Assembly: GCF_000719285.1 (NCBI RefSeq)
Contig: NZ_JOFS01000008.1
Coordinates: forward strand, 62,001 to 126,000
DNA from: Streptomyces bicolor
Lineage (GTDB): Bacteria; Actinomycetota; Actinomycetes; Streptomycetales; Streptomycetaceae
Length of the DNA stretch: 64,000 nucleotides
Direction: 5' to 3'
Part shown: positions 42,553 through 51,771 of the stretch, one piece after another
Position numbering within the stretch: position 1 is the stretch's first letter
How the letters are laid out: each line of letters opens with the position of its first letter
Notes under the pieces: model-generated
The model's input: only the letters and a program-made list of their open reading frames with translations
The model's database searches: none
Told to the model about the DNA's origin: nothing
Translations under genes and position numbers: made by a program

Positions 42553-43760
42553 GCCACGGTTTCGGCCGTGAGAGGACCGCTGTAATCCGTAAGGGGACCG
42601 CTGTAGTCCGTCAGCCGACTGCGCTCCTGCGGCAGCCCGCCGTGGTCGCTCAGTTGGCTGCCGTCCTCCGCCAGCCCGCTGCCCTCCGCCACGGCGACGC
42701 CGCCTGTGACGGTGCCCGCCAGCAGTTGGCAGGCGACGGACGGGTCGGACATGGCGGCCGCTTTGTATACCGGGATGCACACCTCGGCCACCGCTTCGGC
42801 CATGGCCAGCGGAGAGGAGGTCAGCACCCCGCTCAGCGCCACGACCGGAAGTCCCTCCTCACGCAGCAGCCGTACTCCCGCCACCGCGCTGACCGATTCA
42901 CCGGCTGCGAACACGATGCTGTCCACGCTGGCGCGGAATTCCGGCGTCCGGATCAGTGCGGCCGTCTCACGCTGCAGGAGCCCGTCCGCGACCTCCAGCA
43001 CGATGGCATCCGCCTGGTGGCTCGTCAGATCCGTGATCGCGCCGCGCAGAATGCGGATCACCTGTGGCATCGGCTGCTGGTAGGTGGAGGGCAAGCCCAG
43101 GTCGGTGAAGTCGATGACCCGCGAGGCGCCGGCGTCGGACATGAGCGTCGGATCGCCGGGGGCACCGGTGCCGGTCACCTTGGCCGCGCCGACCCGGTGG
43201 CCGGCCAGGCCGAGGCCGCGGATGAGGGCGGCGGCCACGGTCGTCTTGCCCGCGTTCATCGATGTACCGAGTACGGCGATGGTGCGCGGACGGGGAGCGA
43301 GGGCCGGCACCACGGGCCGGGCCAGGCGGGCGAGGTTGATGACTTCGCCCCGCTCGTCGGTCACCAGGCCCAACGGCTCCACCTGGGTGGGGGATTTCAT
43401 CCTGGCGTGGGACGACACGACCCGTCCCGCTATGCCGCCTCCGGCGACCAGGTCACAGGGTCCGAGGTCCCCGGGGACCTCCGCCTCGAACTGGTCCGGG
43501 GCGTAACGTGCGCCGTAGGCCACCACGATCGTGTCGCCGACGAACAGCCGATTGCGCTTTCCGTCCACCTGCCCGAGGAATCTGTGCTGGCCGATCTCGG
43601 TGACCCGGCACAGCACCAGGTCGCCCGCCCGTGGAGGCTCATCCCCCATTCTCAGCCCTAGTGTTCCGGGGCTTCCGTAGCCCAGCTCGACAAGGCGGCG
43701 AGCCGTATAGGAAACCTTCGCCGCCTCGCTGCCGGAAGAATTGAACCGCACGCACTGCAT
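42549..43760 (-). CDS. P-loop NTPase, DUF1611/MobB-like
   Basis: A protein of 403 residues. The N-terminal 140 form a beta-rich domain (GDLVLCRVTEIGQHRFLGQV); then a P-loop GTSMNAGKTT and AAKVTGTGAPGDPTLMSDAG, resembling the ATPase domain of DUF1611 proteins. The C-terminal tail holds a short exact repeat, DYSGPLT twice. ATG 43760 follows AAGGAGAG. It is coupled by GTGA to the ABC gene. The biochemical role is unknown; binding and processing of a small molecule exported by the partner is only a guess. Confidence 0.72.
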   Translation of the reverse strand: MQCVRFNSSGSEAAKVSYTARRLVELGYGSPGTLGLRMGDEPPRAGDLVLCRVTEIGQHRFLGQVDGKRNRLFVGDTIVVAYGARYAPDQFEAEVPGDLGPCDLVAGGGIAGRVVSSHARMKSPTQVEPLGLVTDERGEVINLARLARPVVPALAPRPRTIAVLGTSMNAGKTTVAAALIRGLGLAGHRVGAAKVTGTGAPGDPTLMSDAGASRVIDFTDLGLPSTYQQPMPQVIRILRGAITDLTSHQADAIVLEVADGLLQRETAALIRTPEFRASVDSIVFAAGESVSAVAGVRLLREEGLPVVALSGVLTSSPLAMAEAVAEVCIPVYKAAAMSDPSVACQLLAGTVTGGVAVAEGSGLAEDGSQLSDHGGLPQERSRLTDYSGPLTDYSGPLTAETVA

Positions 43761-44187
43761 GGATCTCTCCTTAGCCCGTCGTCCCGTCGTCCCGCGGAGC
43801 ACCAGCATCCGCCGCGCTCGCAGAGCGCGCATTCCGATGACGTCATACGCAGCAATCCGGAACTCCGGACGGACTACGACCCACTGGAGTGCGGGCGGTC
43901 GTCCGGACGCACAACGACGGTGAGGCTCCCTCAGATCCGCACCGGCAGCATCGCCGACCGGTGGCGTTCACCCGACGGTGGCGGCACACCCTTGGCCGAT
44001 GTTGCGCATCACGGCACGTAACTCACATCTCGCAACACGCCGCTCGTGAGCGCGAACCGGGGACCAGGCAGTCGACGCACCCCGTACCGTGGCCGCATTC
44101 CGGCGACGCCCGACCACCCGCCCAGGCGACTCCCCGAGTCTGTATAACTGTGAAAAAATCACGCATAAGGTTCAAAGGAGATTCCTC
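43761..44187. other. 427-bp gene-free divergent region
   Basis: No convincing gene is seen. The left part has a perfect 7-bp hairpin CGCGCTC-GCA-GAGCGCG (43813-43829) and the 10-bp palindrome ATGACGTCAT (43837-43846), both near the P-loop gene start. The right part becomes AT-rich, with a -10-like TATAAC (44143-44148) 40 bp before the methyltransferase start. It is the longest non-coding stretch in the window and probably carries control for both sides. Confidence 0.6.
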
Positions 44188-44868
44188 GTGAGCACTCCCG
44201 GCGACAGGCTCGGCTACGAGGGCATGCCGCTCGACCGCACCGGCCAGGCCGAGGCCTTCGACGCCATCGGCGACCGCTATGACCAGGCCTTCCCGCACAA
44301 GGAAGGGCAGGTCACGTCCGCCGAGTGGCTGATCCGGTCGCTGCCGGCCGGGGCCCGTGTGCTGGACCTGGGGTGCGGCACCGGGGCCCCGACCGCGCTC
44401 CAGTTGGCGGAGGCGGGATTGCGGGTGGTCGGTGTCGATCTTTCGGACGGCATGGTCACGCTCGCCCGCGAGAACGTGCCCACCGGGGAGTTCCACCAAG
44501 CGGACATCGCGGATCTGCGACCCGGCGGGCCGCGGGACCTCGGCCGCTTCGACGCGGTGGCGGCCTTCTTCTCACTGCTCATGCTGCCGCGCGCGGAGAT
44601 ACCCCTCGCCCTGCGAACCATCCACCACCTGCTGCCCCCGGGCGGCCTGTTCGCGCTGTCGATGGTGGAGGCCGACGTGGACGACTTCTCGATCCCGTTC
44701 ATCGGAAGCACCATCCGGGTCTCCGGCTATCTGAGGGACGAACTGCGCGAGGTCGTCGAGGCGGCGGACTTCGAGATCGTCGAGGAGTTGTCGTACACGT
44801 ACGCCCCGGCCAGCGTGGATGTCCCGCCCGAGGTGCAGATCTTCCTGCGCTGCAGGCGGCGCGCCTGA
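44188..44868 (+). CDS. Class-I SAM-dependent methyltransferase
   Basis: A methyltransferase of 226 residues. Motif I is VLDLGCGTGAPTALQLAEAG, followed by GVDLSDGMV and the post-motif FDAVAAFFSLLMLPR. The acceptor is unknown; small-molecule methylation is usual for this type. Start GTG 44188 has AAAGGAG seven bases upstream. The next gene starts 19 bp after its stop, so it may be cotranscribed with the SpoIIE phosphatase. Confidence 0.87.
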   Translation: MSTPGDRLGYEGMPLDRTGQAEAFDAIGDRYDQAFPHKEGQVTSAEWLIRSLPAGARVLDLGCGTGAPTALQLAEAGLRVVGVDLSDGMVTLARENVPTGEFHQADIADLRPGGPRDLGRFDAVAAFFSLLMLPRAEIPLALRTIHHLLPPGGLFALSMVEADVDDFSIPFIGSTIRVSGYLRDELREVVEAADFEIVEELSYTYAPASVDVPPEVQIFLRCRRRA

Positions 44869-44887
44869 CGACACGGGAAGGAGACGG

Positions 44888-46738
44888 GTGACGAAGGACC
44901 TCGGCGCCGATGGAGGCGCCGGCGGGCAGGCGGCCGGGGTGCGGGGGCCGGCCGCTCCCTCGCATGCCGTGAAGCGTCTGTCCGCTTCGGGGTCTGCCGG
45001 ACGCCCGGGGAGCGACCGGCCGGACGCCGCCGAGTCGCGGACCGACCGACTCCGGTACCTCGACGCGGCGACCCGGCAGATCGCGCGCGGGATGAACCTC
45101 GACGAGACGCTGCGCGAACTGTGCCGGGCGGCCGTACCCGCATTCGCCGACACGGCGTTCGTCCATCTGTACGCTCCGCTTCCCGTCGGTGACGAGACGG
45201 ATGCCGCCACCGGCGTCCTGCGGCTGCACATCACGGACCACGCACCCCTGCGCCGGTCCGCCGCGCAGGGCTCCGGACCCGGCGCGCCCGCCCCCGACCC
45301 CGTCCGGGCGGCGGAGGTCGTACACCCGTCCGCCACCGGCCCGCTCACCGAGCTGCTGCGCGCCGGGCGCCCGGTGTTCGCGAACACCCCGGACACCGCG
45401 TCCGCGGCGGCGGAGCTCCTGGCGACCGACACCCCTCCCCCGGCGGTACCGCCCGGACGACGCCTGATCCTCGCCCCGCTGCACGGCCGCAACCACGTCA
45501 TGGGCACGGTCGTCCTGCTGCGCGAACCCGGCCGTCCGGACTTCACCGCGGACGATCTGCTCGTCGCCTCGCAGCTCGCCACGCACACCGCGCTGGGCAT
45601 CGACAAGGCGGTGCTGTACGCGCGCGAGGCATCCGTCGCCGACGCGCTGCAGCGCACGATGCTCCCGCCGTCGCTGCCCACGCCGGCCGGGGTCCAGCTG
45701 GCCAGCCGCTATCTGCCGGCCTCGCGGACCGCGCAGGTCGGCGGCGACTGGTACGACGCGATCCCGCTCCCCGGCAACCGAGTCGCGCTGGTCATCGGCG
45801 ATGTGATGGGCCACTCCATGACCTCGGCGGCGATCATGGGCCAGCTGCGCACCATCGTGCAGACCCTGGCCGGGCTCGACCTGCCGCCGGACGAGATCCT
45901 GCACCACCTCGACGAACAGGCGGAGCGTCTGGGCAGCGAGCACACGGCGACCTGCCTGTACGCCATGTACGACCCCGTGCAGCACCGGTTGCTGGTGTCC
46001 AACGCCGGCCATCTGCCGCCGGTGCTCCTGCACCCCGACGGCGGCACGGAGGTCGTGCAGGTCCCGCCCGGAGCGCCGATCGGGGTCGGCGGCGGTGGTT
46101 TCGAGTCCACCGAGATGCACGCACCGGCCGGTGCGACGCTGCTGCTGTACACCGACGGCCTGGTCGAGTCCCGCGACTCTGACCTGCTGACCGGAGTGGA
46201 GCGACTGCGCACACGGCTGCGGGAAGCCGCCTCGCTGTCCACGCCCCCGGGGCTGGAGGTGCTCTGCGACCAGGCGCTCGGCACGCTGGGGGCGGGCGAC
46301 CGGGACGACGACGTCGCGCTGCTCGCCGCCCGCTTCAAGGGCCTCCTGCCGGAGACCGTCGCGTACTGGTACCTGGCCCCGCGTCCGCAGACCGCCCGCC
46401 AGGCCCGCCGGCTGACCCGCAGGACCCTGCACGACTGGGGCCTCGACGCCCTGGTGGAGTCCACCGAGCTCCTGGTCAGCGAGGTGGTCGCCAACGCCGT
46501 ACGCTTCGCCTCCCGACCGATCGTCCTGCGTCTCCTGCGCACGGACGTCCTGCGCTGCGAGGTGGAGGACGACTCCCCGATCGTCCCGAGGATGCGCCAC
46601 GCCCGCCTCAGCGACGAGGGTGGCCGCGGCCTGTTCCTGGTCGATCAGCTGGCGCGGCACTGGGGCGTCACGAGGGTGAGCACCGGCAAGGTGGTGTGGT
46701 TCGAGCAGCCGTTGCCCTCCGATCTGGACGCCGGCTGA
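44888..46738 (+). CDS. GAF / SpoIIE phosphatase / HATPase anti-sigma-type protein
   Basis: A three-domain regulator of 616 residues. Residues about 50-240 form a GAF-like sensor; 250-480 are a PP2C-type SpoIIE phosphatase with VGGDWYDAIPL and VIGDVMGHSM; 500-610 are an RsbW-like HATPase (LLVSEVVANAVRFA and RGLFLVDQLARHWGV). Such proteins in Streptomyces act on anti-sigma-factor antagonists, as both phosphatase and kinase. No sigma factor or antagonist gene lies beside it. GTG 44888 follows AAGGAGA. Confidence 0.9.
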   Translation: MTKDLGADGGAGGQAAGVRGPAAPSHAVKRLSASGSAGRPGSDRPDAAESRTDRLRYLDAATRQIARGMNLDETLRELCRAAVPAFADTAFVHLYAPLPVGDETDAATGVLRLHITDHAPLRRSAAQGSGPGAPAPDPVRAAEVVHPSATGPLTELLRAGRPVFANTPDTASAAAELLATDTPPPAVPPGRRLILAPLHGRNHVMGTVVLLREPGRPDFTADDLLVASQLATHTALGIDKAVLYAREASVADALQRTMLPPSLPTPAGVQLASRYLPASRTAQVGGDWYDAIPLPGNRVALVIGDVMGHSMTSAAIMGQLRTIVQTLAGLDLPPDEILHHLDEQAERLGSEHTATCLYAMYDPVQHRLLVSNAGHLPPVLLHPDGGTEVVQVPPGAPIGVGGGGFESTEMHAPAGATLLLYTDGLVESRDSDLLTGVERLRTRLREAASLSTPPGLEVLCDQALGTLGAGDRDDDVALLAARFKGLLPETVAYWYLAPRPQTARQARRLTRRTLHDWGLDALVESTELLVSEVVANAVRFASRPIVLRLLRTDVLRCEVEDDSPIVPRMRHARLSDEGGRGLFLVDQLARHWGVTRVSTGKVVWFEQPLPSDLDAG

Positions 46739-46748
46739 GAAGGCCGAA

Positions 46749-46768
46749 CGGCGGGTGCCGGCCCGCCG
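46749..46768 (+). terminator. Terminator after the SpoIIE gene
   Basis: CGGCGGG-TGCCGG-CCCGCCG, a 7-bp GC stem with a 6-nt loop, starts 10 bp after the phosphatase stop and precedes the next start by about 70 bp. Confidence 0.5.
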
Positions 46769-46836
46769 CGTTCAGAGCTCCCCGCATCAGTGCGGCACCG
46801 CTCACTAAACTCGGCTGCCACAGGGGAAGGGGCGGA

Positions 46837-47559
46837 ATGTTCGGGTTGATTTCGACACTGGCGGAGATCCTGTCCTCGCACTGGGGGAGGTTGCTCGACG
46901 GCAGACAGATCAGCCGGGATGCGAAGGTCGCCCGGCACCTGGTGCGCATGGTCGTGGCGCTGCAGGACCTGTGCGTTCGCGGGGAGCAACTCCTCGTACT
47001 GGCCGAGAAGTTGGTCGACGGCGAGGGAACGCCGGAGACGTCGGCGGAGTTCACCGGGATGCTCGGCCGGCAAGCGCGCGAGGTGGCCGATCTGCGGTCC
47101 CTCCTGGATGACTCCAAGGACCTGATGGCCACCATCGACGCCCAGCTCTACCTGGATCTGGCACCGATGGCCGACCAGAAGTCCGGTCTGCTCACCCGGT
47201 GGGGACGGCAGGTGTCACTGAGTGAGTTCTCCACAACCACCCTGTTCTTCCTGCCTGTCGACGACCTGACGCGCCTCCTCGAGGCCGGCCGGGCAAGTGC
47301 TCGTCCCGACGGTCTGGGCGTGGACCGCACCGCGTACGTGGCGGCCGTCGCCGACAGCATCCGGCACACCCGCGCGCGGGAAGTGCGCGACATTCGCCTC
47401 GCCACTCAGAGCGCGCGGGATCAGGTGCGCGGGGAGATCGCGGCCGCGCGGGCCGACCTGGCGCGCGCGAAGGACTGCTGCTCGACGCTGCGCGAAGCGA
47501 CCGAGACAGCGGTCGGGCCCGAGGCCATGGCCAGGCTCCGCCGCACGCTCCTGCCGTGA
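46837..47559 (+). CDS. Hypothetical helical protein
   Basis: A protein of 240 residues that I do not recognise. The first 15 residues are hydrophobic and then the sequence is largely amphipathic helix. The C-terminal third (RSARDQVRGEIAAARADL within it) is a likely coiled coil, with a CC pair just after. A central beta-like segment (STTTLFFLPVDDLTRLL) interrupts it. ATG 46837 has GGGGAAGGGG upstream. It is convergent, with a 6-bp gap, to the next gene. Confidence 0.65.
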   Translation: MFGLISTLAEILSSHWGRLLDGRQISRDAKVARHLVRMVVALQDLCVRGEQLLVLAEKLVDGEGTPETSAEFTGMLGRQAREVADLRSLLDDSKDLMATIDAQLYLDLAPMADQKSGLLTRWGRQVSLSEFSTTTLFFLPVDDLTRLLEAGRASARPDGLGVDRTAYVAAVADSIRHTRAREVRDIRLATQSARDQVRGEIAAARADLARAKDCCSTLREATETAVGPEAMARLRRTLLP

Positions 47560-47565
47560 GGGACG

Positions 47566-48651
47566 CTAGGGACGACGACGCATCGCCTGATACAGCTCAC
47601 GATCCCTCGGGTAGCCCATCCCCGCGAAGGCATACGAACCGACCCCGGTGGCCAGCATCGTCACCTGCGAGAACCCCAGCATGGCCGCGAGACGCTCGGT
47701 GTTGAACATCATCCGCTGGAACAGACCGGAGTGCGCCAAGGCGTCCGCGATCCGGATCTCGTCGACGTGCAGTGCGCGCTTGTCGGACCAGCTCAACTGC
47801 AGCAGCGCCTGTGCGCCGCCCTCACCGAGCACGACGTCGACGCTCCCACCGCCACCCGGGTACAGGGCCACATGGGCCCTCGCCATGTCCAGGCCGCTCA
47901 GCAGTGTCTCGACGAACCGTGCCGGCGTGATCCCTATCGAGGTTCGCCAGCACGATACGAACTCATCGTCGAGCGCCACAGCGGCGAGCTCCGGCTCCAG
48001 TCGACGGAAGTCCGTGATGGTCGCGCCGGCGGCGGCCTCGGGCCCGTCGGTTGCTCCCCGGACCGAGGCCGTCAGCGTGAGTTGAGACGCCTCGTGCGTC
48101 AGCTCGTCCCACACCGGGTCGGCTCGGAACGGCGGCAGCGGAACGTCTCCGCCGAGGGCGGTCCAGCCACGCTGCCACCACGCCACGCTGCGCACCGGCC
48201 GCAGCCCGGTCAGAGTTGCCGCGACGATGAAGCAGCGCACGAGCAGCAGGGTTGCTCCCGCGCCATCCAACTCGGTCGGACCCGGCTGCTCGCAGAGCAG
48301 GGCCACGTCTTCGGCCGCCCGCTCCATCTCGGTGTACGCCACGAGGTGCGGGGCGTCGGTGATCCGGTACCCGATGGGGGAGTTCAGCACGGCTGCGGTG
48401 TCCACCGGCTGGAAGACGACGTCGTCGGGGGTGACGATCAGCGGCCACACTCCCCCGTCGTCCTCCATCACGAACTCCACGGCGGGGTCGCCGTTCGGGG
48501 CCCAGATACGCCTGCACCGCCTCACCTGGGAGGCGTCGATGCGCACAGTGTCATCGATGGCGGGCACATGCACGCAGACCCGCCCTTCCGCCACAACCGC
48601 CCTGGGGCCCCGCAGCCCGTCCAGCGCCTCAATGACGTCCGCAGCCTCCAT
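47566..48651 (-). CDS. Hypothetical protein, actinobacterial
   Basis: A soluble protein of 361 residues with no motif I can name. It contains several tryptophan-rich stretches (SVAWWQRGWTALGG) and a C-terminal part rich in Met/Phe/Gly (FQRMMFNTERLAAMLGFSQV). The start is taken at ATG 48651, the second in-frame Met, because the first (48690) lies in sequence of lower coding quality. It has ordinary Streptomyces codon bias. Confidence 0.65.
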   Translation of the reverse strand: MEAADVIEALDGLRGPRAVVAEGRVCVHVPAIDDTVRIDASQVRRCRRIWAPNGDPAVEFVMEDDGGVWPLIVTPDDVVFQPVDTAAVLNSPIGYRITDAPHLVAYTEMERAAEDVALLCEQPGPTELDGAGATLLLVRCFIVAATLTGLRPVRSVAWWQRGWTALGGDVPLPPFRADPVWDELTHEASQLTLTASVRGATDGPEAAAGATITDFRRLEPELAAVALDDEFVSCWRTSIGITPARFVETLLSGLDMARAHVALYPGGGGSVDVVLGEGGAQALLQLSWSDKRALHVDEIRIADALAHSGLFQRMMFNTERLAAMLGFSQVTMLATGVGSYAFAGMGYPRDRELYQAMRRRP

Positions 48652-48743
48652 CGGTGTCCCCCGTATCTCTGGGCTCGCCGCCGGTGCCATCCTCTCCCAA
48701 CCGGAGCCTGCTTATGGCGACTTGGCCTCCCTCCGTCCCTCCG

Positions 48744-49526
48744 TCAGGAGTGGGTGACCTTGATGCGGGAGATGCGGACCTCGCCGTAGTTGTCGTCGGC
48801 GCACGGCTCGGAGTTGCCGCAGTTGGCCTGCGTGTAGGCGCCTGCCTTGAAGTAGTTGGTGTCGCCGTCGTGGGAGATCGTGGTCTGGAGCCGGCCGTTG
48901 TAGTACGCGTCGATCTCCCCGTCCTTGGCCACGAACTTGGCCTCGAACTCGGTGCCCAGCTCGTAGTCGTCGGTGACGAGGTGGTGGTGGCGGTCGTCGC
49001 CCTCGGTGATGTAGAGCTTGCTGCCTTCGAGGCGGAAGACGGTGACGTCGTCGTCCCCGCCGTGGACCTGTGCGCCGACCACATACGGCCGTTCCTCGGG
49101 CAGTGCCATGAACGCCTCCCTGACCACGAGGGTGTGGGTGCCGTCCGTGGTGGACCATTCGGCCTCGTCCTCGCCGCCGTCGGTCATCTCCCGCAGTTCG
49201 GCGCGCGGGTAGCTGGAGCCCCCGGTGGTCACGCCGTTGACGGCGGCCCGGAATCTGACGGCGGCGCAGTCGGTCTCCACGCGGAACCAGGGATCGGCGG
49301 AGAAGGTCGCGAGCTCGGGCTGGGTGACCTCGGTGGGGTCCTCGTCCTCGCCGGTGGGCAGGGTGAGCTTCCAGTTCGTCAGGTCGAGGGCCTCGGCGGG
49401 GTGCGTGCACCGGTCGGCCGCCCGCGCGTTCGGCGTCGTGGCGCCGGCGTGGGCGGACAGCGTGAACGTGGCGGTCGAGACGGCCGCGGTGATGCCGGCC
49501 AGCACAAGAGTCCGCGTTCTGGGCAT
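48744..49526 (-). CDS. Secreted alginate lyase, polysaccharide lyase family 7
   Basis: A secreted beta-jelly-roll lyase of 260 residues. A signal peptide (TLVLAGITAAVSTATFTLSA, cleavage near AHA) precedes the PL7 catalytic domain. The three family blocks are present: SSYPRAELRE, VVGAQVHG (the Q-I/V-H motif) and YFKAGAYTQ. It cleaves mannuronate/guluronate polymers by beta-elimination; QVH suggests G-block preference, as does QIH in the family. Four cysteines could pair outside the cell. It is divergent from a Ser/Thr kinase gene. Confidence 0.93.
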   Translation of the reverse strand: MPRTRTLVLAGITAAVSTATFTLSAHAGATTPNARAADRCTHPAEALDLTNWKLTLPTGEDEDPTEVTQPELATFSADPWFRVETDCAAVRFRAAVNGVTTGGSSYPRAELREMTDGGEDEAEWSTTDGTHTLVVREAFMALPEERPYVVGAQVHGGDDDVTVFRLEGSKLYITEGDDRHHHLVTDDYELGTEFEAKFVAKDGEIDAYYNGRLQTTISHDGDTNYFKAGAYTQANCGNSEPCADDNYGEVRISRIKVTHS

Positions 49527-49658
49527 GGAGGTCTCCTGTCGGGGGTGTTCGGTCGTTACCGAGGCGTACCGTAGGCGCCCTCGCCGGGAGGGGTCCCGTG
49601 GGCCCGCGATCTCACCACTTCTACGCATGAGTGCGACTGATGGAGGGTCTGGGTAGAC

Positions 49659-49684
49659 ACTGCGTACGGTCCGCCGTACGCAGT
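49659..49684. promoter_or_regulatory. Perfect 11-bp inverted repeat upstream of the kinase gene
   Basis: ACTGCGTACGG-TCCG-CCGTACGCAGT lies 66 bp before the kinase start and 133 bp before the alginate lyase start. TAGACA at 49654-49659 directly precedes it and could be a -10, placing the hairpin at the 5' end of the kinase mRNA. Operator or leader hairpin are both possible. Confidence 0.65.
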
Positions 49685-49750
49685 AGGTTCGACCCATGCG
49701 CGCGGCCGGGGGGCCGCGTGCGTTCCGGGCTCGACCGAGGGGGAAGATCC

Positions 49751-51730
49751 GTGCGTTCCGGAGACCAGTTCGCCGACCGCTATGTCCTCAAGGAAGTCAT
49801 CGGCACGGGGCGAGGCGGCGATGTGTGGCAGGCCCACGACACCGTGGTGGGCCAGGACGTCGCCCTCAAACCGGAGCGGACCGACGGCGAGAGCGAGACG
49901 GCGGTGCGGCGGCTGCTCGGCGAACCGCGTGCCCTGGCCAAGTTCCGCGATCATCCGCACGTGGTGACCCTCTACGACGTCGTGACGGTGCCACAGGACG
50001 GTTCACGTTCGAAGGACGGCGACGGCCCGGAGCACGGAGCCGGCCCGAAGGACGGCGCCCATTCACAGACGTACTGGTTCGTCATGGAGTACGTCCCCAG
50101 CGGTGGCCTGGACCGGCAGCCGACGGTCTCTCCCGAGCGGGCGGCCCGCATCGGCGCCCAGCTCGCCGACGCGCTGGCCGCGCTGCACGAGGCCGGCGTC
50201 GTCCACTGCGACGTCAAGCCCGCGAACATCGGCCTCACCCGGCACGGGGCCGCGAAGTTACTGGACTTCGGTGCCGCCTATCGAGCCGGCGGCTCCGAGA
50301 CCATCACCGTCAACGGCCCGTACAGCTTCACCCCGGACTACGCCGCCCCCGAGCTGGCCCGGGGCAACGTCCCCCGCCCGGCGTCGGACGTCTTCTGCCT
50401 GGCCGCCACCCTCCACGCCCTGGTCACCGGCGCCCCGCCGCGCGGTGACGCCCCCGACGACGACACCGGCCCCGCCGGGACGGGGACCGACGGAGAGGAA
50501 GCCGAGCGGCTGAGGTACTGGAAGGCCGAGCAGGGCGTCGTCGAGCTGGACGCCGCCGCCGTGGGGCCGCTGTACCCCGTGCTCACCGCCATGCTCCAAC
50601 GCGACCCCCGGCAACGCCCCGACGCCGTCGAGGTCAAGCGGCTCCTGGAGGAGGTCGCCGGATCCGACCCGAAGTCCTCCGGGGCCGCCTCGGCCACCAC
50701 CGTCACCGGTCGCCGACGCCGCCGGCCACTGATCGCGGCCGCGCTCGGCATCACCGCCGTGCTCGCCCTGGGGCTCGCCCTCGTCCCCGACGACGGCGCC
50801 GACGGGAAGGCACCCGGGCCCGGCCAGAGCGCGCTGGGCAAGGACGCCTCGGGCAGCGAACCGCAGGCGCTGATCGGCGACCCGCACACGGCCGATGTAT
50901 GCGCCCTGACCGACCCCGCCGCTCTCGACCAGTTCGGCGACGGGGACATCCGCGTGGACGTGGACTACGGGAACTTCGACCGCTGCGACGTGCTCGTGGG
51001 CATCGACGACAAGACCCGGATCGATGTGTCGGTCAGTCTCCTGCGGGGCTCGCCGCCCGAGGGATCGAAGCCCTCCCGCACCGTCGGGCGGATCGGAATC
51101 CGGGAGGAGCAGGGCGAGAGCGACGAGTGCAAGCTGCTGCTGACGTCCGACGCAGACACCGAGGACACCCTGGTCGGGGTCCGCGTCAACATGGGCAAGG
51201 GCTCCGTGGTCGGCGGCAACGCGACCCTGTGCACGGTCGCCCACAAGGCGGCCACGAGCGCGGCCGAGGTCCTCAACCGCGGTCGGCTCGAGCGTCGTTC
51301 ACCGGCGTACCCGCGCGCGTCGCTTGCCTGGGCGAACGCCTGCGAGCTGCTCGGCACCAAGGCGCTGTCCGTCGTTCCCGGCCTCAAGGCCGATGTGCCG
51401 GAGGTCGGCGTCGCGGACTGGAGCTGCGAGTGGTCGAGCGACGTCGACGAACTGGACGCGGAGGTGAGCTTCTTCCGCGATCAGCCCAAGTCCGCGGAGG
51501 ACGGCGCCACCGCCGTCACGCTCAGCGGATACCGCACGATCATCGAGCAGAACGACGACGGCGACACCTGTACGGCCTTCGTCGAGTACCGCAGGTACAG
51601 CGGCCAGGACGCCGAGACCGCCGCCGAGATGGTGCGTCTGGAGGTGGGCGGGCAACAGCCCACGGACAAGCTCTGCACGATGGCCAGGGACCTCGCGGCA
51701 TCCGCCGCCGCCGAACTCCGCGCGCGTTGA
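49751..51730 (+). CDS. Transmembrane Ser/Thr protein kinase, TTA codon at Leu170
   Basis: A PknB-type kinase of 659 residues. The glycine loop is IGTGRGGDVW, the catalytic Lys is Lys40 (VALKPE), the catalytic loop HCDVKPANIGL (Cys in place of Arg: a non-RD kinase), then DFG at 172-174 and the APE motif APELARG. A single transmembrane helix lies at about 325-343, and the extracellular part has two similar DUF3558-like units with paired cysteines. Codon 170, at 50258-50260, is TTA, the only one I find in a gene of this window. GTG 49751 follows GAGGGGGAAG. Confidence 0.92.
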   Translation: MRSGDQFADRYVLKEVIGTGRGGDVWQAHDTVVGQDVALKPERTDGESETAVRRLLGEPRALAKFRDHPHVVTLYDVVTVPQDGSRSKDGDGPEHGAGPKDGAHSQTYWFVMEYVPSGGLDRQPTVSPERAARIGAQLADALAALHEAGVVHCDVKPANIGLTRHGAAKLLDFGAAYRAGGSETITVNGPYSFTPDYAAPELARGNVPRPASDVFCLAATLHALVTGAPPRGDAPDDDTGPAGTGTDGEEAERLRYWKAEQGVVELDAAAVGPLYPVLTAMLQRDPRQRPDAVEVKRLLEEVAGSDPKSSGAASATTVTGRRRRRPLIAAALGITAVLALGLALVPDDGADGKAPGPGQSALGKDASGSEPQALIGDPHTADVCALTDPAALDQFGDGDIRVDVDYGNFDRCDVLVGIDDKTRIDVSVSLLRGSPPEGSKPSRTVGRIGIREEQGESDECKLLLTSDADTEDTLVGVRVNMGKGSVVGGNATLCTVAHKAATSAAEVLNRGRLERRSPAYPRASLAWANACELLGTKALSVVPGLKADVPEVGVADWSCEWSSDVDELDAEVSFFRDQPKSAEDGATAVTLSGYRTIIEQNDDGDTCTAFVEYRRYSGQDAETAAEMVRLEVGGQQPTDKLCTMARDLAASAAAELRAR

Positions 51731-51771
51731 CACGCGAGCCGTGACGGACGGGCCCCGCCCCGGGGCCGTCC

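Noticed and set aside
42549..42640. The repeated GACTAC/AGCGGTCC unit at the end of the P-loop gene as a DNA repeat element
   Set aside because: It is in frame inside the coding sequence and only encodes a short repeated peptide (DYSGPLT twice).
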